Assembly: GCA_028023455.1 (NCBI GenBank)
Contig: JAQFVV010013360.1
Coordinates: 1-64,000, forward strand
Direction of reading: 5' to 3'
Source: Epiperipatus broadwayi
Lineage: Eukaryota > Onychophora > Udeonychophora > Euonychophora > Peripatidae
Length of the DNA stretch: 64,000 bases
Shown: positions 52,407-64,000 of the stretch, piece by piece
Layout of the letters: every line of letters begins with the position of its first letter
How positions within the stretch are numbered: position 1 is the stretch's first letter
Translations under genes and position numbers: made by a program
Notes under the pieces: model-generated
Told to the model about the DNA's origin: nothing
Database searches by the model: none
The model's input: the letters and a program-made list of their open reading frames with translations, nothing else

Positions 52407-53374
52407 TTGTCCAGAATTTTAAATGAAAAAGTGAGACATACGATTAAATGTATGAAGAAAGCAAAGGCTCCAGGAAATGATGGAATTATAATTGATGTAT
52501 TAAAAGAAGCAGGTGAAGAAATAGAATCAATTTTAGCGAAGTTATATACCAAATGTCTAAATGATAAAGATGTACCGGAAGATTGGAAGAATGCAGTAAT
52601 AATATTAATATTTAAAAAAGGTGATAAAGAAGATATTAGAAATTACAGACCTATCAGCCTTTTATCAGTTTTATATAAAATTTTTACCAAGATAATTACA
52701 ACTCGTCTACAGAGAACTTTGGATTTCCGCCAACCAAGAGAACAAGCTGGATTTAAAAGTGGTTTTAGTTGTCATTATGTTTTCGATTTTTAGATTATGA
52801 AAAGGCATTCGATTCTATACACATTTCCTCAGTGATTAAAGCATTGGATCATCAAGGTATAGATCCAGGATATTGTCATATTTTAAAGAATATTTATAAA
52901 AATGCAACAGCAACAATTAGATTACATAATGATACTGGAAAAATCAACATTGAGAAAGGTGTAAGACAAGGTGACTCCATATCTCCAAAACTTTTTACAG
53001 CAGTGCTGCAAGAATTATTTTGTGGATTAAAATGGGAACTAAAGGAAGGAAAATAATTGGAGAATATTTAAGTCATTTAGATTTTGCAGATGATGTAGTT
53101 GTTTTTTGCAAATAGTGCTACAGAGCTGCAGGAAATGTTGCAGGAGTTAGCAGATGAAAGTAGAAAAGTAGGACTAAAGATAAATGTTAAAAAGACTAAA
53201 GTAATGTTTAATCGATTTGCTCAAAATATGAAAATAAAGATTGATTATGAAGAATTAGAAAAAGTTAACAGTTACAAATACCTTGGTCAGATTATTAATA
53301 CAGATAGAAACATAATGGAGGAAATTAATCATAGAATTGCACTTGTTGGAGTGCTTTTGATAGAAATAAGTTGA
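52407..53374 (+). pseudogene. RTE reverse transcriptase (copy 2)
   Basis: Motifs in order: KAPGNDGIIIDVLK near 52458, NAVIILIFKKGDKEDI near 52588, NYRPISLLS near 52640, AGFKSGFS near 52747, DYEKAFDS near 52794, GVRQGDSISP near 52960, FADDVVV near 53083, and KTKVMFN near 53191. The catalytic Asp of AFD and the FADD pair are intact. Breaks: a frameshift just before DYEKAFD that copy 1 shares, and a T-run frameshift just after FADDVVV (near 53099). Confidence 0.88.
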
Positions 53375-53439
53375 TACTAAAATAAAATATGCCTTTGTGT
53401 TTGAAAAGAATGTGTTTTAACAAATGTGTTTTACCAGTT

Positions 53440-53848
53440 CTTACTTATGGATCTGATACTTGGACACTTAATAGAAGAGCAACACAAAGCCTTCAGACCA
53501 CTCATAGGAGTATGGATTGAATGTATGTTGGGAGTAACAAGAAGAGATCGAAAACGCAATGTTTCGGTAAGACAACAAACAGGTGTTATTGACCTTATTG
53601 AATAAATTAAAAGATTGAAATGGAGTTGGCCTGGACATATTGCTAGAAGAAATGATAATAGATGGACAATTGAAATTTTAAACTGGATTCCAAGAGATTG
53701 TAAAAGACCCAGAAAGAGACCACATGTGAGATGGATGGATGAAATAAGAAAATGTGCAGGGGTGTTGTGGAAAAGAGAAGCTAAAGATCGGAGAAGATGG
53801 ATTAAACTTGGAGAGACCTTCATCCTGCAGTGGATTGATAATGGTTGA
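53440..53848 (+). pseudogene. RTE C-terminal region (copy 2)
   Basis: A broken first half (LTYGSDTW near 53442) is followed by an open frame from about 53615 with [37 protein letters not shown] and KLGET-ILQW, the typical RTE end. Stop TGA at 53846-53848. Confidence 0.8.
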
Positions 53849-53850
53849 TG

Positions 53851-53852
<2 letters not shown>

Positions 53853-53942
<90 letters not shown>
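53853..53942. repeat. (TA)n tail of RTE copy 2
   Basis: Starts directly after the GATGAT end of the element. Confidence 0.95.
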
Positions 53943-53946
<4 letters not shown>

Positions 53947-54399
53947 TAATTGTAGCAAACATTTAACAATTCATTCGGATATACTTCAATACTTTTGCCT
54001 TGATCCTATTAATATCTGCAAAGACTATTATTTTTAAGTATGAATGACTTCAAACCTGTCATTTTGTGTGACATTGACAATTTTGGTTTATATGGAATAT
54101 AACTACTTTTTACTATTTGTTAAATGGTAACACAGTAATCCAGTATACATTGATTTCTCGGTTTTTATCCATTTCAGGCCATTTTTTTTTAAAAAAATAA
54201 TGTTATTGATAATAGTACTTATTATAAGATCTATCATTCTGCTGCAACATGTCCCAAGATTTTTTCAAATATAAAACTGCATATAAAATGAACCATGGTG
54301 TTTATTGGTTGATGAGGGGTGCGTTTTATTATGAAACATATTAATTGAGAAAATGCTACAATAAATTCTTGGTTTTGGTAAATATACAATATTTTCTTC
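53943..54399. other. AT-rich stretch before Penelope-like relic
   Basis: The last 100 bp may already be diverged Penelope-like sequence; nothing firm. Confidence 0.4.
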
Positions 54400-54691
54400 A
54401 TTTGATTTTGTTAATAAAATCTGTAATGTTAAGATCGATGTTAATGACATTACATGTACTCTAGATGTTAGTGAAATGTATGGATCGATTGGCATCTATT
54501 GAAATTACTTCCAACGCATTAAGTTTAAAAAATGTTAACTTGAATATAATAAAATTTATAACTAAAATATTAAAACTTTATCAATAAAAATATTTATGTA
54601 GTTTTTAAAAATGATTTTTACAAAATGTGCAATGGATGGCCCATGTGTTTACCTACTGTTGCTCAAATATGTAATTTTATAATTTCTACAT

Positions 54692-54964
54692 ATGAAGAAA
54701 AATTTTGAAAAAGAAAATATTAATCAAAAAAATATTACTGTGTATTATCGATATTTTGATGTTGTTTTTGTATGTAGTAACTCAAATACAACTAATGAGT
54801 TGTTTAAACAATTAAATTGTTTAAAAGACCTAAAATGGGTAAAAACAAATGAAAATTTAATGTGCGTTAAGTTTCTTGATCTTAAAATAACTAGAAATCA
54901 ATGCATGCAGGACTACTGTATGACCATTAAACCAATAATAAAAAGAGATTATATTCCCATATAA
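54692..54964 (+). pseudogene. Penelope-like reverse-transcriptase fragment
   Basis: A 90-codon open frame covering the palm end of the polymerase. The second acidic motif reads FDVV in place of the usual VDD, so catalysis would fail even if the frame were intact. Confidence 0.7.
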
Positions 54965-55107
54965 ATCAAAAGAGCCAATGTCACACAAAATGGCGGGTTT
55001 GAAGTCCTTCTTATATAGAAATAATAGTCTTTGTAAACATTCATTGGTTAAAGGCCAAAATATTGAAATATATTCGAATGAATTCCTAAATGATGGCTAC
55101 AATTATA

Positions 55108-55203
55108 ATCATATATATATATATATGATATATATATATATATACAGATATATATATATATATAACATTATATATATATATATATATATATATATAATGT
55201 TAT
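55108..55203. repeat. TA repeats and perfect 42-bp palindrome in Penelope relic
   Basis: Impure TA repeats 55108-55161, then ATAACATTA ... TAATGTTAT enclosing (TA)n at 55162-55203, inside the reading frame. Confidence 0.9.
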
Positions 55204-55899
55204 TAGAGATTTAAATACAAAATATGAGAACAAAAATTTTAATAATAATATTGATTCTCCTGTTAATAAAAATATGGATATCAATATCATATATTTCAAA
55301 TGTTCAAGTAAATTTGTAAGGAAAATTTATAAAGGTATATGTGAAATTGCATTTTACACACCTCCTACATTAAGCAAATTAATAAATAACTCCAAAGATA
55401 AAACCTCATTTATAAATAAAAAATAGTGTCATTTACCATATAGTTGAATCTAGATGTATGTTGGAAAAAAGAACTAAATAACACCTGCTATTATTAAAAC
55501 AAGTTCAGAAATCCAAACAAAATTGTAAAGTAGACAATAATATATCAGCATCTGTTTTTTACTACCATAATACATCATGTATTTATGGTTTTGACTTCAA
55601 TTTTAATAACGTAAAAACATTGCAAATTGAAAAGAATAACAATAAAAAAAAATAAAAGAAGCTATGCTAGTATACAAATCCAAACATGATTTAATGAAAT
55701 GGCAGGCAGTAAATGTTAAGATCAGAGAATTGTGGAAAGTTAGTCTTTCAAAGTGTTAGTTGACAAAGATTACTAGGATAAATGAAACACTCCTAAGTGG
55801 ATAAAAACATATTAATTATCTAATTACTTTATTTATAAATATTTAATTAAAACTATGTATATTTCTTAGAAAAACTACACAACGAATAATAATATTACA

Positions 55900-56019
<120 letters not shown>

Positions 56020-56067
56020 CACCTTCTTACTAATCTACCTAGTCAGCCTACACATTTAAAACCATAT

Positions 56068-56215
56068 ATTCCTCTGTAACCTTCTATTAACAATTGTAAC
56101 TAATCAATCTAGACTCGTGTTTAAGGCGACCTACTCCCCTCTGTAACCTTCTGTAGTCAACAATCAATCTAATCTAGCCTCTCGTTTTAGGGCGACTAAA
56201 TTCTCTTATGTAACC
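56068..56215 (+). repeat. Minisatellite, about 70-75-bp unit
   Basis: Two to three degenerate units of the pattern CTCTGTAACCTTCT ... CAATCTA ... CTCGT-TTTA-GGCGAC-TA. TGTAACCTTC recurs at about 56075, 56143 and 56200. Confidence 0.7.
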
Positions 56216-56479
56216 TTCCTAGCTGCAACTAATATAGAATATCCACCTAAAAATAAATGTTGAGTAAAAATATGTTTTCTTTATTGACTAAGCTCGTAAG
56301 AAACTATAAACTTAAAGATTACAAGGTGATTAATGAAGATAATAACTTCTGGTCAAACTAGCTTTAAAATCCACAAACAAGTAAACAAACAAAATGTTAT
56401 GAAATAAAATTAATATTCATGAAACCAATAAATTAGTAATAATTAGACCGCTGAAATGGATATGAAATTAAAATTATAA

Positions 56480-56790
56480 ATTAAGCAATAAGTAAATTAG
56501 GATGTAGATGACTAAATGGATGATGTAAATAAGTACAAATTAAATAATAAAATGAAAAGAGTCTGAGAATGAAGAGAAAGGAATGAAGATGTATCAGAAT
56601 AATGAATGATTCAGATGATGATAGAATAAGAGTTAATGGATGAATAAGATGATAGTGGAATAAGAGCTAGTGAATGAATGAGTTAATTAGGATAATGGAT
56701 TAGGATGAAAGAAGAATAAAGAAATAAAAAAAGATTAAAATGACAAATGAAAAGAATGATGATGATGGTAGATGATGTACAGAACTCTAA
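56480..56790 (+). repeat. C-depleted GAT-rich tract
   Basis: The plus strand has almost no C over about 300 bp and is built of GATGA, GAATAA and AATGGAT words, with a short duplication (GATGATAG-GGAATAAGAG...GAATGA). Confidence 0.6.
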
Positions 56791-58229
56791 AATGATCATA
56801 AGAAAGCTAATTAAAATAGGGATTCCAGCTTACAAAAAACAGAATATTTACCATAAAGTCAAAACAAGCTATACATTTAGGACAAAAGAAGCAATTTATA
56901 CTTTAAAATTTGGTTGATTTTTCATAAAACAGTAAATGTAACACAACTCAAATCCAACTACAATAAATAACTATATATAAAATTTACCATAAATTCAAAT
57001 CCTATATTGCAAATTACTAAATTATTTTTCTCAGGGTTCACATAACTTAAAGATTGTTATACAAGATATACTTGGGTCAATGAGAGGGATTTTGCCATTA
57101 CCCAAATATAACACACAAAATAGCTCTTAATACCAAATCAAATTAACTAACAATATTTATTAATTTCAAAGAAACTTTATAAACTCCATATCTATAATAT
57201 ACTTGGAGCTACAAGAAATAGGAATAACTTTTCAATACCTAAACACAATAACATACCAACTTCTTTTCTCAATTAATTATAAACAATGTGATCAAAATCA
57301 GTTGATGATAGATCTTCTGGTTCAAATAAACTGATTTAACCAATACTAAGTATTTATCTTTTAGTATATCACTTAAAATAATATGCACTCTAGGTTAATA
57401 ATATTCGATTATTAAGTAATGATGCGTTAGATGTACTCATAAATCTCAGAGCATACCAAAATTATTATGATATACCAACATGTAGTGACTTATACAATAC
57501 TGATTGATGATGGTTTCCATCTAATCAGATGATGTGATGATAGCAATAACAATGATAAAGTGTGGGTGTGTTGATTAGCAATAAGACTACTGACAAGTAA
57601 ATAAATTTTTTAACACAACAAATTTTATTTACCGTATTTACAAGTTTATTTCAGACACCTTGTATGTAATAAGATAAATTCATTAAATAAAATCAGGGAT
57701 TGAAATTAATTGGTATCCCATTGACTATACACATAGTAAGTAAGACAACAAATCCAGTGATATGCATAGTATCACTACTATTATTGGCTATGTTTCCAAT
57801 TTTATTACTCTATCTCATAGAATAAGATAGTTAAACTTTCTTTAGGCAAACTTTGCATTAAATTATAAAACAAAATATATTTAGGACTTTGGGATATACT
57901 CAACTTTTTAAATCTAAAACTCTATGTTATAATTTAGTGTATTAAACTGTTGCTATATTATATCTCTGAATATGATAAGAGCATTTATCATATGTAGCAC
58001 ATCTAATAATTTATTATCATTTACTATAAAATATTCATTGTAATAATGTGGAATTACACATCATAAGTCAAATGCAGACATGACACTCACAACATTGACT
58101 ATGTCCACAACCTAATCATTCAATAGTTAACTGATCTTTCTGATCCATCGGAGAATCACTACTAGATGAAGATAAATCCACATTGTCCATGTTTATCTCT
58201 TGCTCTTTCATATAAAAGTTCTACAATCA
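56791..58229. other. AT-rich stretch, nothing recognised
   Basis: No coding motif or repeat match was seen. Confidence 0.5.
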
Positions 58230-58680
58230 CTAGTAAGTTTTGGGTTGGATTTCCTATAAACTGATGAAGATCCTACAACATCATAAAGACACTATTTCAA
58301 TTAGGCAAACACTATAGCTATAACAGTGTCCCTTAACCTAACTTTATCTTATCCTTACTATTTGATTTGGAAATACTAAACTTCACCAGACACGGTGGAA
58401 AACTAGCTATATAACCTCATGAGTGACCTAAAAATAAAGTGAGACTCTACAAAACAACATGATAGTTGCACAATAAAATGGCCAATTCTAATACCTTTTT
58501 ATAGGTATAAAAGTGTGGGCCTAAACTCATCACAGGGAAATAGAATTCAGACCATGGGTATCATCCTCTCACTTGGGATTAACTTTGCTAACTAAGCACA
58601 AACTATTAATCACCCTTAACAATATCACCCTCTCATTTAATCAGCAATGGGAGATACTCCACCAGCCCTAGTACAATATT
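58230..58680 (+). repeat. Dispersed repeat, copy 2 (partner 47390-47825)
   Basis: Same-orientation partner of the 47.4-kb repeat. It ends in a short (TTA)n at about 58678-58694, where the partner ends in TA repeats. Confidence 0.7.
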
Positions 58681-58694
58681 ATTATTATTATTAT

Positions 58695-59621
<927 letters not shown>

Positions 59622-60160
59622 TGTTTGATGCTAGCATAGTCACAATATTCAAACACTTTTCCGAGTTTAAGATGATTAAAATAAGTTTATTCATACTTTC
59701 TGTAGATAAATTTTCTTAACTGAATTTGTAGGTCTATTACAATCCTTAAAATATTTTTTTAAAAAGCTATTTATTGATTTATTTCTCGATGTCAGTATAG
59801 TGAGATAATATTTAAATACTTCCAAGTGTAGTGCAATTTAAAAAATAGATATGTCCACACTATCTATAAATACATTAGGTGTATTATGATCCTTAAATTT
59901 TTTTTTTAAAAACCATTTTTTGATTTATTTCTCAATGTCACTATAGTGAGATAATTTTAAATACTTCCAAGTGTAGTGCAATTAAAAATAATAGGATTGT
60001 TCATAATTTTTACAGATAATTTTCCTTAAAATGAGTTTATAGATTCATTACAATTAACAAGGTTAACTTTTAAAAAAAAATATTGATTCCTTATTTTGTT
60101 TTTCTCTCCATGAAGATATCTATCAAATTTTAAATGGTCTGGGCAATTTTAAAACATTAT
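59622..60160 (+). repeat. Degenerate tandem repeat, about 146-170-bp unit
   Basis: Three to four units. The two best share TTGATTTATTTCTC-ATGTCA-TATAGTGAGATAAT and TTTAAATACTTCCAAGTG, with the landmark at about 59791 and 59937. Diverged units flank them (landmarks about 59630 and 60110). Confidence 0.8.
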
Positions 60161-61801
<1,641 letters not shown>

Positions 61802-62059
61802 ATGAAACTTCGGAGAATCAATAATATTAAATTGAAAATGATTTTCATTAACAAAATCTGAATTGTAAGAAATAGGTAGACGAATAAAGGGGGAAGATGT
61901 TCAAGTATCACTTCTACAAATTCACAATTAAGAAACAATTTTGGGCACAAATTTCATATTTACCATTATACAAATACAATTTTGAGATCACGTTATAAGA
62001 AATACATTTTTAGTAATGACTTTGTGTTAACTCTTTATATCTCAAGATTTCCTTCATGT

Positions 62060-62745
62060 TATAAGAGACATTTTAGAATAACTTTCTAATTGACAAAAAC
62101 TATAATATATTTTGAAACCCAATTGTATTTTACTTGTGTTTTTTTTTAATGTGAATTCCATCAAATACATCCACATTCCAATATAGGAAAAAACAACGAT
62201 AGATATGTCTATATTTAGTGGGGTATGCAAAAACAATATTAGGTCTTTAAATGATTCTAAACATTCTGAGGTATTTATTTATTATTGATTCTATATAATG
62301 ATAAAAAGAACTATTACTAGAAAATTTAAATACAAGATCCCGAACAGTACCATAAGATAGTATTTTAAAATTATTGATATAATATTAAAATCTTAAAACT
62401 TCAGAATTATTAGAGTAAAATACTGAAGAACATTTATCCACATTAACTAATATTCTATTATTTTCACACCATTTAGAAAAAAAGAATTACTATCATTCTG
62501 AAATAATATGCAATCGTGAATACAATGGTAATGGAGTCAATACACTACCTTCAGATATTCTACGATAACAATAATATTGAGAAGAAATTTGCTCAATAAA
62601 CCTAACAATAGCTGCACTATCTTTTATAAATTATCTAAACCAATAAACTACATTAGTTGCTAAACTAAGATTATATAATGTAGTCAGAAGAACGTTATGG
62701 TCTGTCTTATCAAAGGTTTCAGACGTATGAAAAAATAACACCCAT
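62060..62745 (-). pseudogene. LINE reverse-transcriptase relic (CR1/Jockey-like)
   Basis: Minus-strand translation gives SETFDKTDHNVLLTTLYNL (usual form AFDKVDH) near 62728-62672, then FIKDSA and EGSVLTPLPL near 62550 (usual QGSVLGPLLF). In a shifted frame NVDKCSSVFYSNN near 62445 and RDLVFKFSSNSSFYHYIESI near 62340 (usual KDLGV...L.F..HI) follow. This is the palm and thumb of a non-LTR reverse transcriptase. Stops and a frameshift show decay; the FADD region was not found and may be deleted. The (AAT)n tract lies at its 5' side. Confidence 0.7.
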
Positions 62746-62751
62746 TATAAG

Positions 62752-62894
<143 letters not shown>

Positions 62895-63089
62895 TAGTTT
62901 CATATTTATCAATTATTTGAACTCTTCCATCATGATTCACAAAGATTATCCTTATTAGATCGATAAGTAAATAATAAATGAACATTACCACTTTTTGCAC
63001 CTAATGTATATATATATATATTCATTAAATAAATGATCAAATTTCAAATATTTGTCCATATTCTCTTTCTCTCTCTTTATATATATATA

Positions 63090-63407
63090 TATCTGGATTG
63101 TTAGGCTGAGTTTGAAGAGTTTACCGGTCTGAAAAATTCATGCTTGCAAACTGATAGACACTTTTTGCATAAACACTTGGAGTCAGTGTTTAAATCTAGT
63201 TTCTCGCTCTATACTTCACTGATGATAGCAAATCAGATTGAAATCAGCTGATCTGAGGGTGGGCAAAACAAAAGAGATAGTAAATTCTGACTCTTTTGTC
63301 ATTTACATAAAGAAACATATGCTTGAGCGGTGTTTTTGGTAAAATGCCATCTATGATCATTAATACAAGTGCCAGCAAGTTAACTTGATTATAACTTGTT
63401 TTTGTTT

Positions 63408-63411
<4 letters not shown>
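63090..63411 (+). repeat. Dispersed repeat, copy 2 (partner 5628-5990)
   Basis: Part A (63100-63238) is inverted relative to the first copy; part B (63310-63411, GGTGTTTTTGGTAAAATGCC) is in the same orientation. Followed by (TA)n. Confidence 0.65.

Positions 63412-63491
<80 letters not shown>
63412..63491. repeat. (TA)n microsatellite, about 80 bp
   Basis: Uninterrupted tract at the end of the dispersed repeat. Confidence 0.97.
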
Positions 63492-63493
<2 letters not shown>

Positions 63494-63568
63494 TTGCTAT
63501 TAAAAGGTGTGAAGATTGCCTTGACAGCAGTTAGAAATATTGGTTGCTATTTTTACTGTGAATGTTTA

Positions 63569-63679
63569 GGTGGTTAATGGTTGGAAACCAGTTATATATA
63601 TATATATATATATATAGTAACCGGTGGTTAATGGTATGGAAACCAGTTATATATATATATATATATATATATTGTAACC
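63569..63679 (+). repeat. Tandem duplication including (TA)n
   Basis: Two units of 54 and 57 bp, each GGTGGTTAATGGT-TGGAAACCAGT, then (TA)n, then GTAACC. Confidence 0.93.
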
Positions 63680-63721
63680 GGACCCGTGTACAACCCTTTT
63701 ATCACATCAGTTGTATCAATT

Positions 63722-63816
63722 TTCTGATGAGCATGCTGTAGGAAGGAACTATCAATTGACATTCCTAATGCAGATGTTAATGCCTCCTACAACAATATTT
63801 CCTGCTCATCAGAGGA
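63722..63816. repeat. Imperfect hairpin, about 95 bp
   Basis: CTGATGAGCATGCTGTAGGA at the left pairs with TCCTACAACA...TGCTCATCAG at the right, with extra pairing inside. Possibly a foldback element or an end of a repeat family. Confidence 0.55.
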
Positions 63817-64000
63817 TGTAGTACCATAGAGACTGTGAACATGTAAACATTTATATGTTTGGTTTTCCAAACAGCACCATTAGAGTTCCGTCTTACTACA
63901 ACCTGACTGGCCTGGGTCTAGTTATGTCAGACGTAGCTCAAAAATGCATGAGATTCTCATGAACCAGTGCTATAATTGGTGAGTGATGCGATAAAACAAA

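Larger units (their letters stand above)
50629..53852 (+). mobile_element. RTE-type LINE, decayed near-full-length copy 2
   Basis: Same family as copy 1 and better preserved. The 5' end reads TGCAGAAAGGAGTTTGC; 3' end GGATTGATAATGGTTGATGAT, then (TA)n. Endonuclease, reverse transcriptase and C-terminal regions are all present in order, split by frameshifts. It lacks 63 bp in the reverse transcriptase (in-frame deletion near 52769). No target duplication could be set because of the TA tail. Confidence 0.9.
54400..55760 (+). mobile_element. Penelope-like element relic
   Basis: Reading across frames on the plus strand gives, in order: DFVNKICNVKI (54403-) and LDVSEMYGSI (54461-54490), the first catalytic-Asp region of a Penelope-type reverse transcriptase; PMCLPTVAQI near 54638; RYFDVVFV near 54749 (normally RYVDD), and VKFLDLKITR near 54868; SHKMAGLKSFLYR near 54979; FVRKIYKG near 55315; and a C-terminal GIY-YIG-nuclease-like end (GFDFNFNNVK near 55590, YKSKHDLMKW near 55675). 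At least four frame changes and several stops, plus a lost catalytic Asp, show it is dead. A TA palindrome splits it at 55162-55203. Confidence 0.75.

Overview
This is AT-rich, repeat-dominated eukaryotic (animal) DNA. It has no bacterial-style genes, no operons, no rRNA or tRNA gene and no CRISPR array. Several features suggest a large metazoan genome, most likely a mollusc and possibly a cephalopod: dozens of (TA)n, (GATA)n and (TTA)n tracts of 60-380 bp; decayed retroelements of several classes (RTE-type LINE, another LINE, Penelope-like, Ty3/gypsy-like LTR element); and isolated leucine-rich-repeat (LRR) exons bounded by splice signals. The species guess is inference from repeat style and was not tested by a search.

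Layout. 0-2 kb: a LINE 3'-end relic and a minus-strand LRR exon (1528-1979) whose splice donor runs straight into a (TA)n tract. 3-15 kb: microsatellites, a 196-bp foldback element, and a diverged duplication (7.2-8.4 kb and 10.0-10.7 kb). 15.9-19.3 kb: a decayed RTE-type LINE with a (TA)n tail, followed by a 3' fragment of the same family. 21.0-29.4 kb: the best-defined object, an 8.4-kb LTR retrotransposon with unusually long 2.3-2.4-kb LTRs. It has a primer-binding site, a polypurine tract, a coiled-coil gag-like reading frame with 54-bp tandem repeats, and only the C-terminal end of integrase; reverse transcriptase is absent. 29.5-41.4 kb: mostly unannotatable AT-rich DNA, with one foldback and one perfect palindrome. 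41.4-42.9 kb: two more minus-strand LRR-like pieces, including a C-terminal cap exon. 43.2-45.7 kb: a 409-bp repeat unit in tandem and inverted copies, split by a LINE fragment lying between two (TTA)n tracts. 47-50 kb: dispersed and tandem repeats. 50.6-53.9 kb: a second RTE copy. 54.4-55.8 kb: a Penelope-like element relic. 56-64 kb: minisatellites, tandem repeats, a third RTE 3' end, a minus-strand LINE reverse-transcriptase relic and further microsatellites.

How it fits together. No complete host gene can be assembled. The LRR pieces on the minus strand suggest intronic or flanking sequence of an LRR-protein gene family. The strongest structural themes are (1) the non-autonomous long-LTR element with repeated primer-binding-site-like motifs in its leader and in its own LTR; (2) (TA)n tracts at the centres of perfect inverted repeats at five places; (3) short unique segments duplicated together with a neighbouring (TA)n tract at three places; and (4) microsatellite expansion datable by comparing the two LTRs. 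All element copies carry stops or frameshifts.
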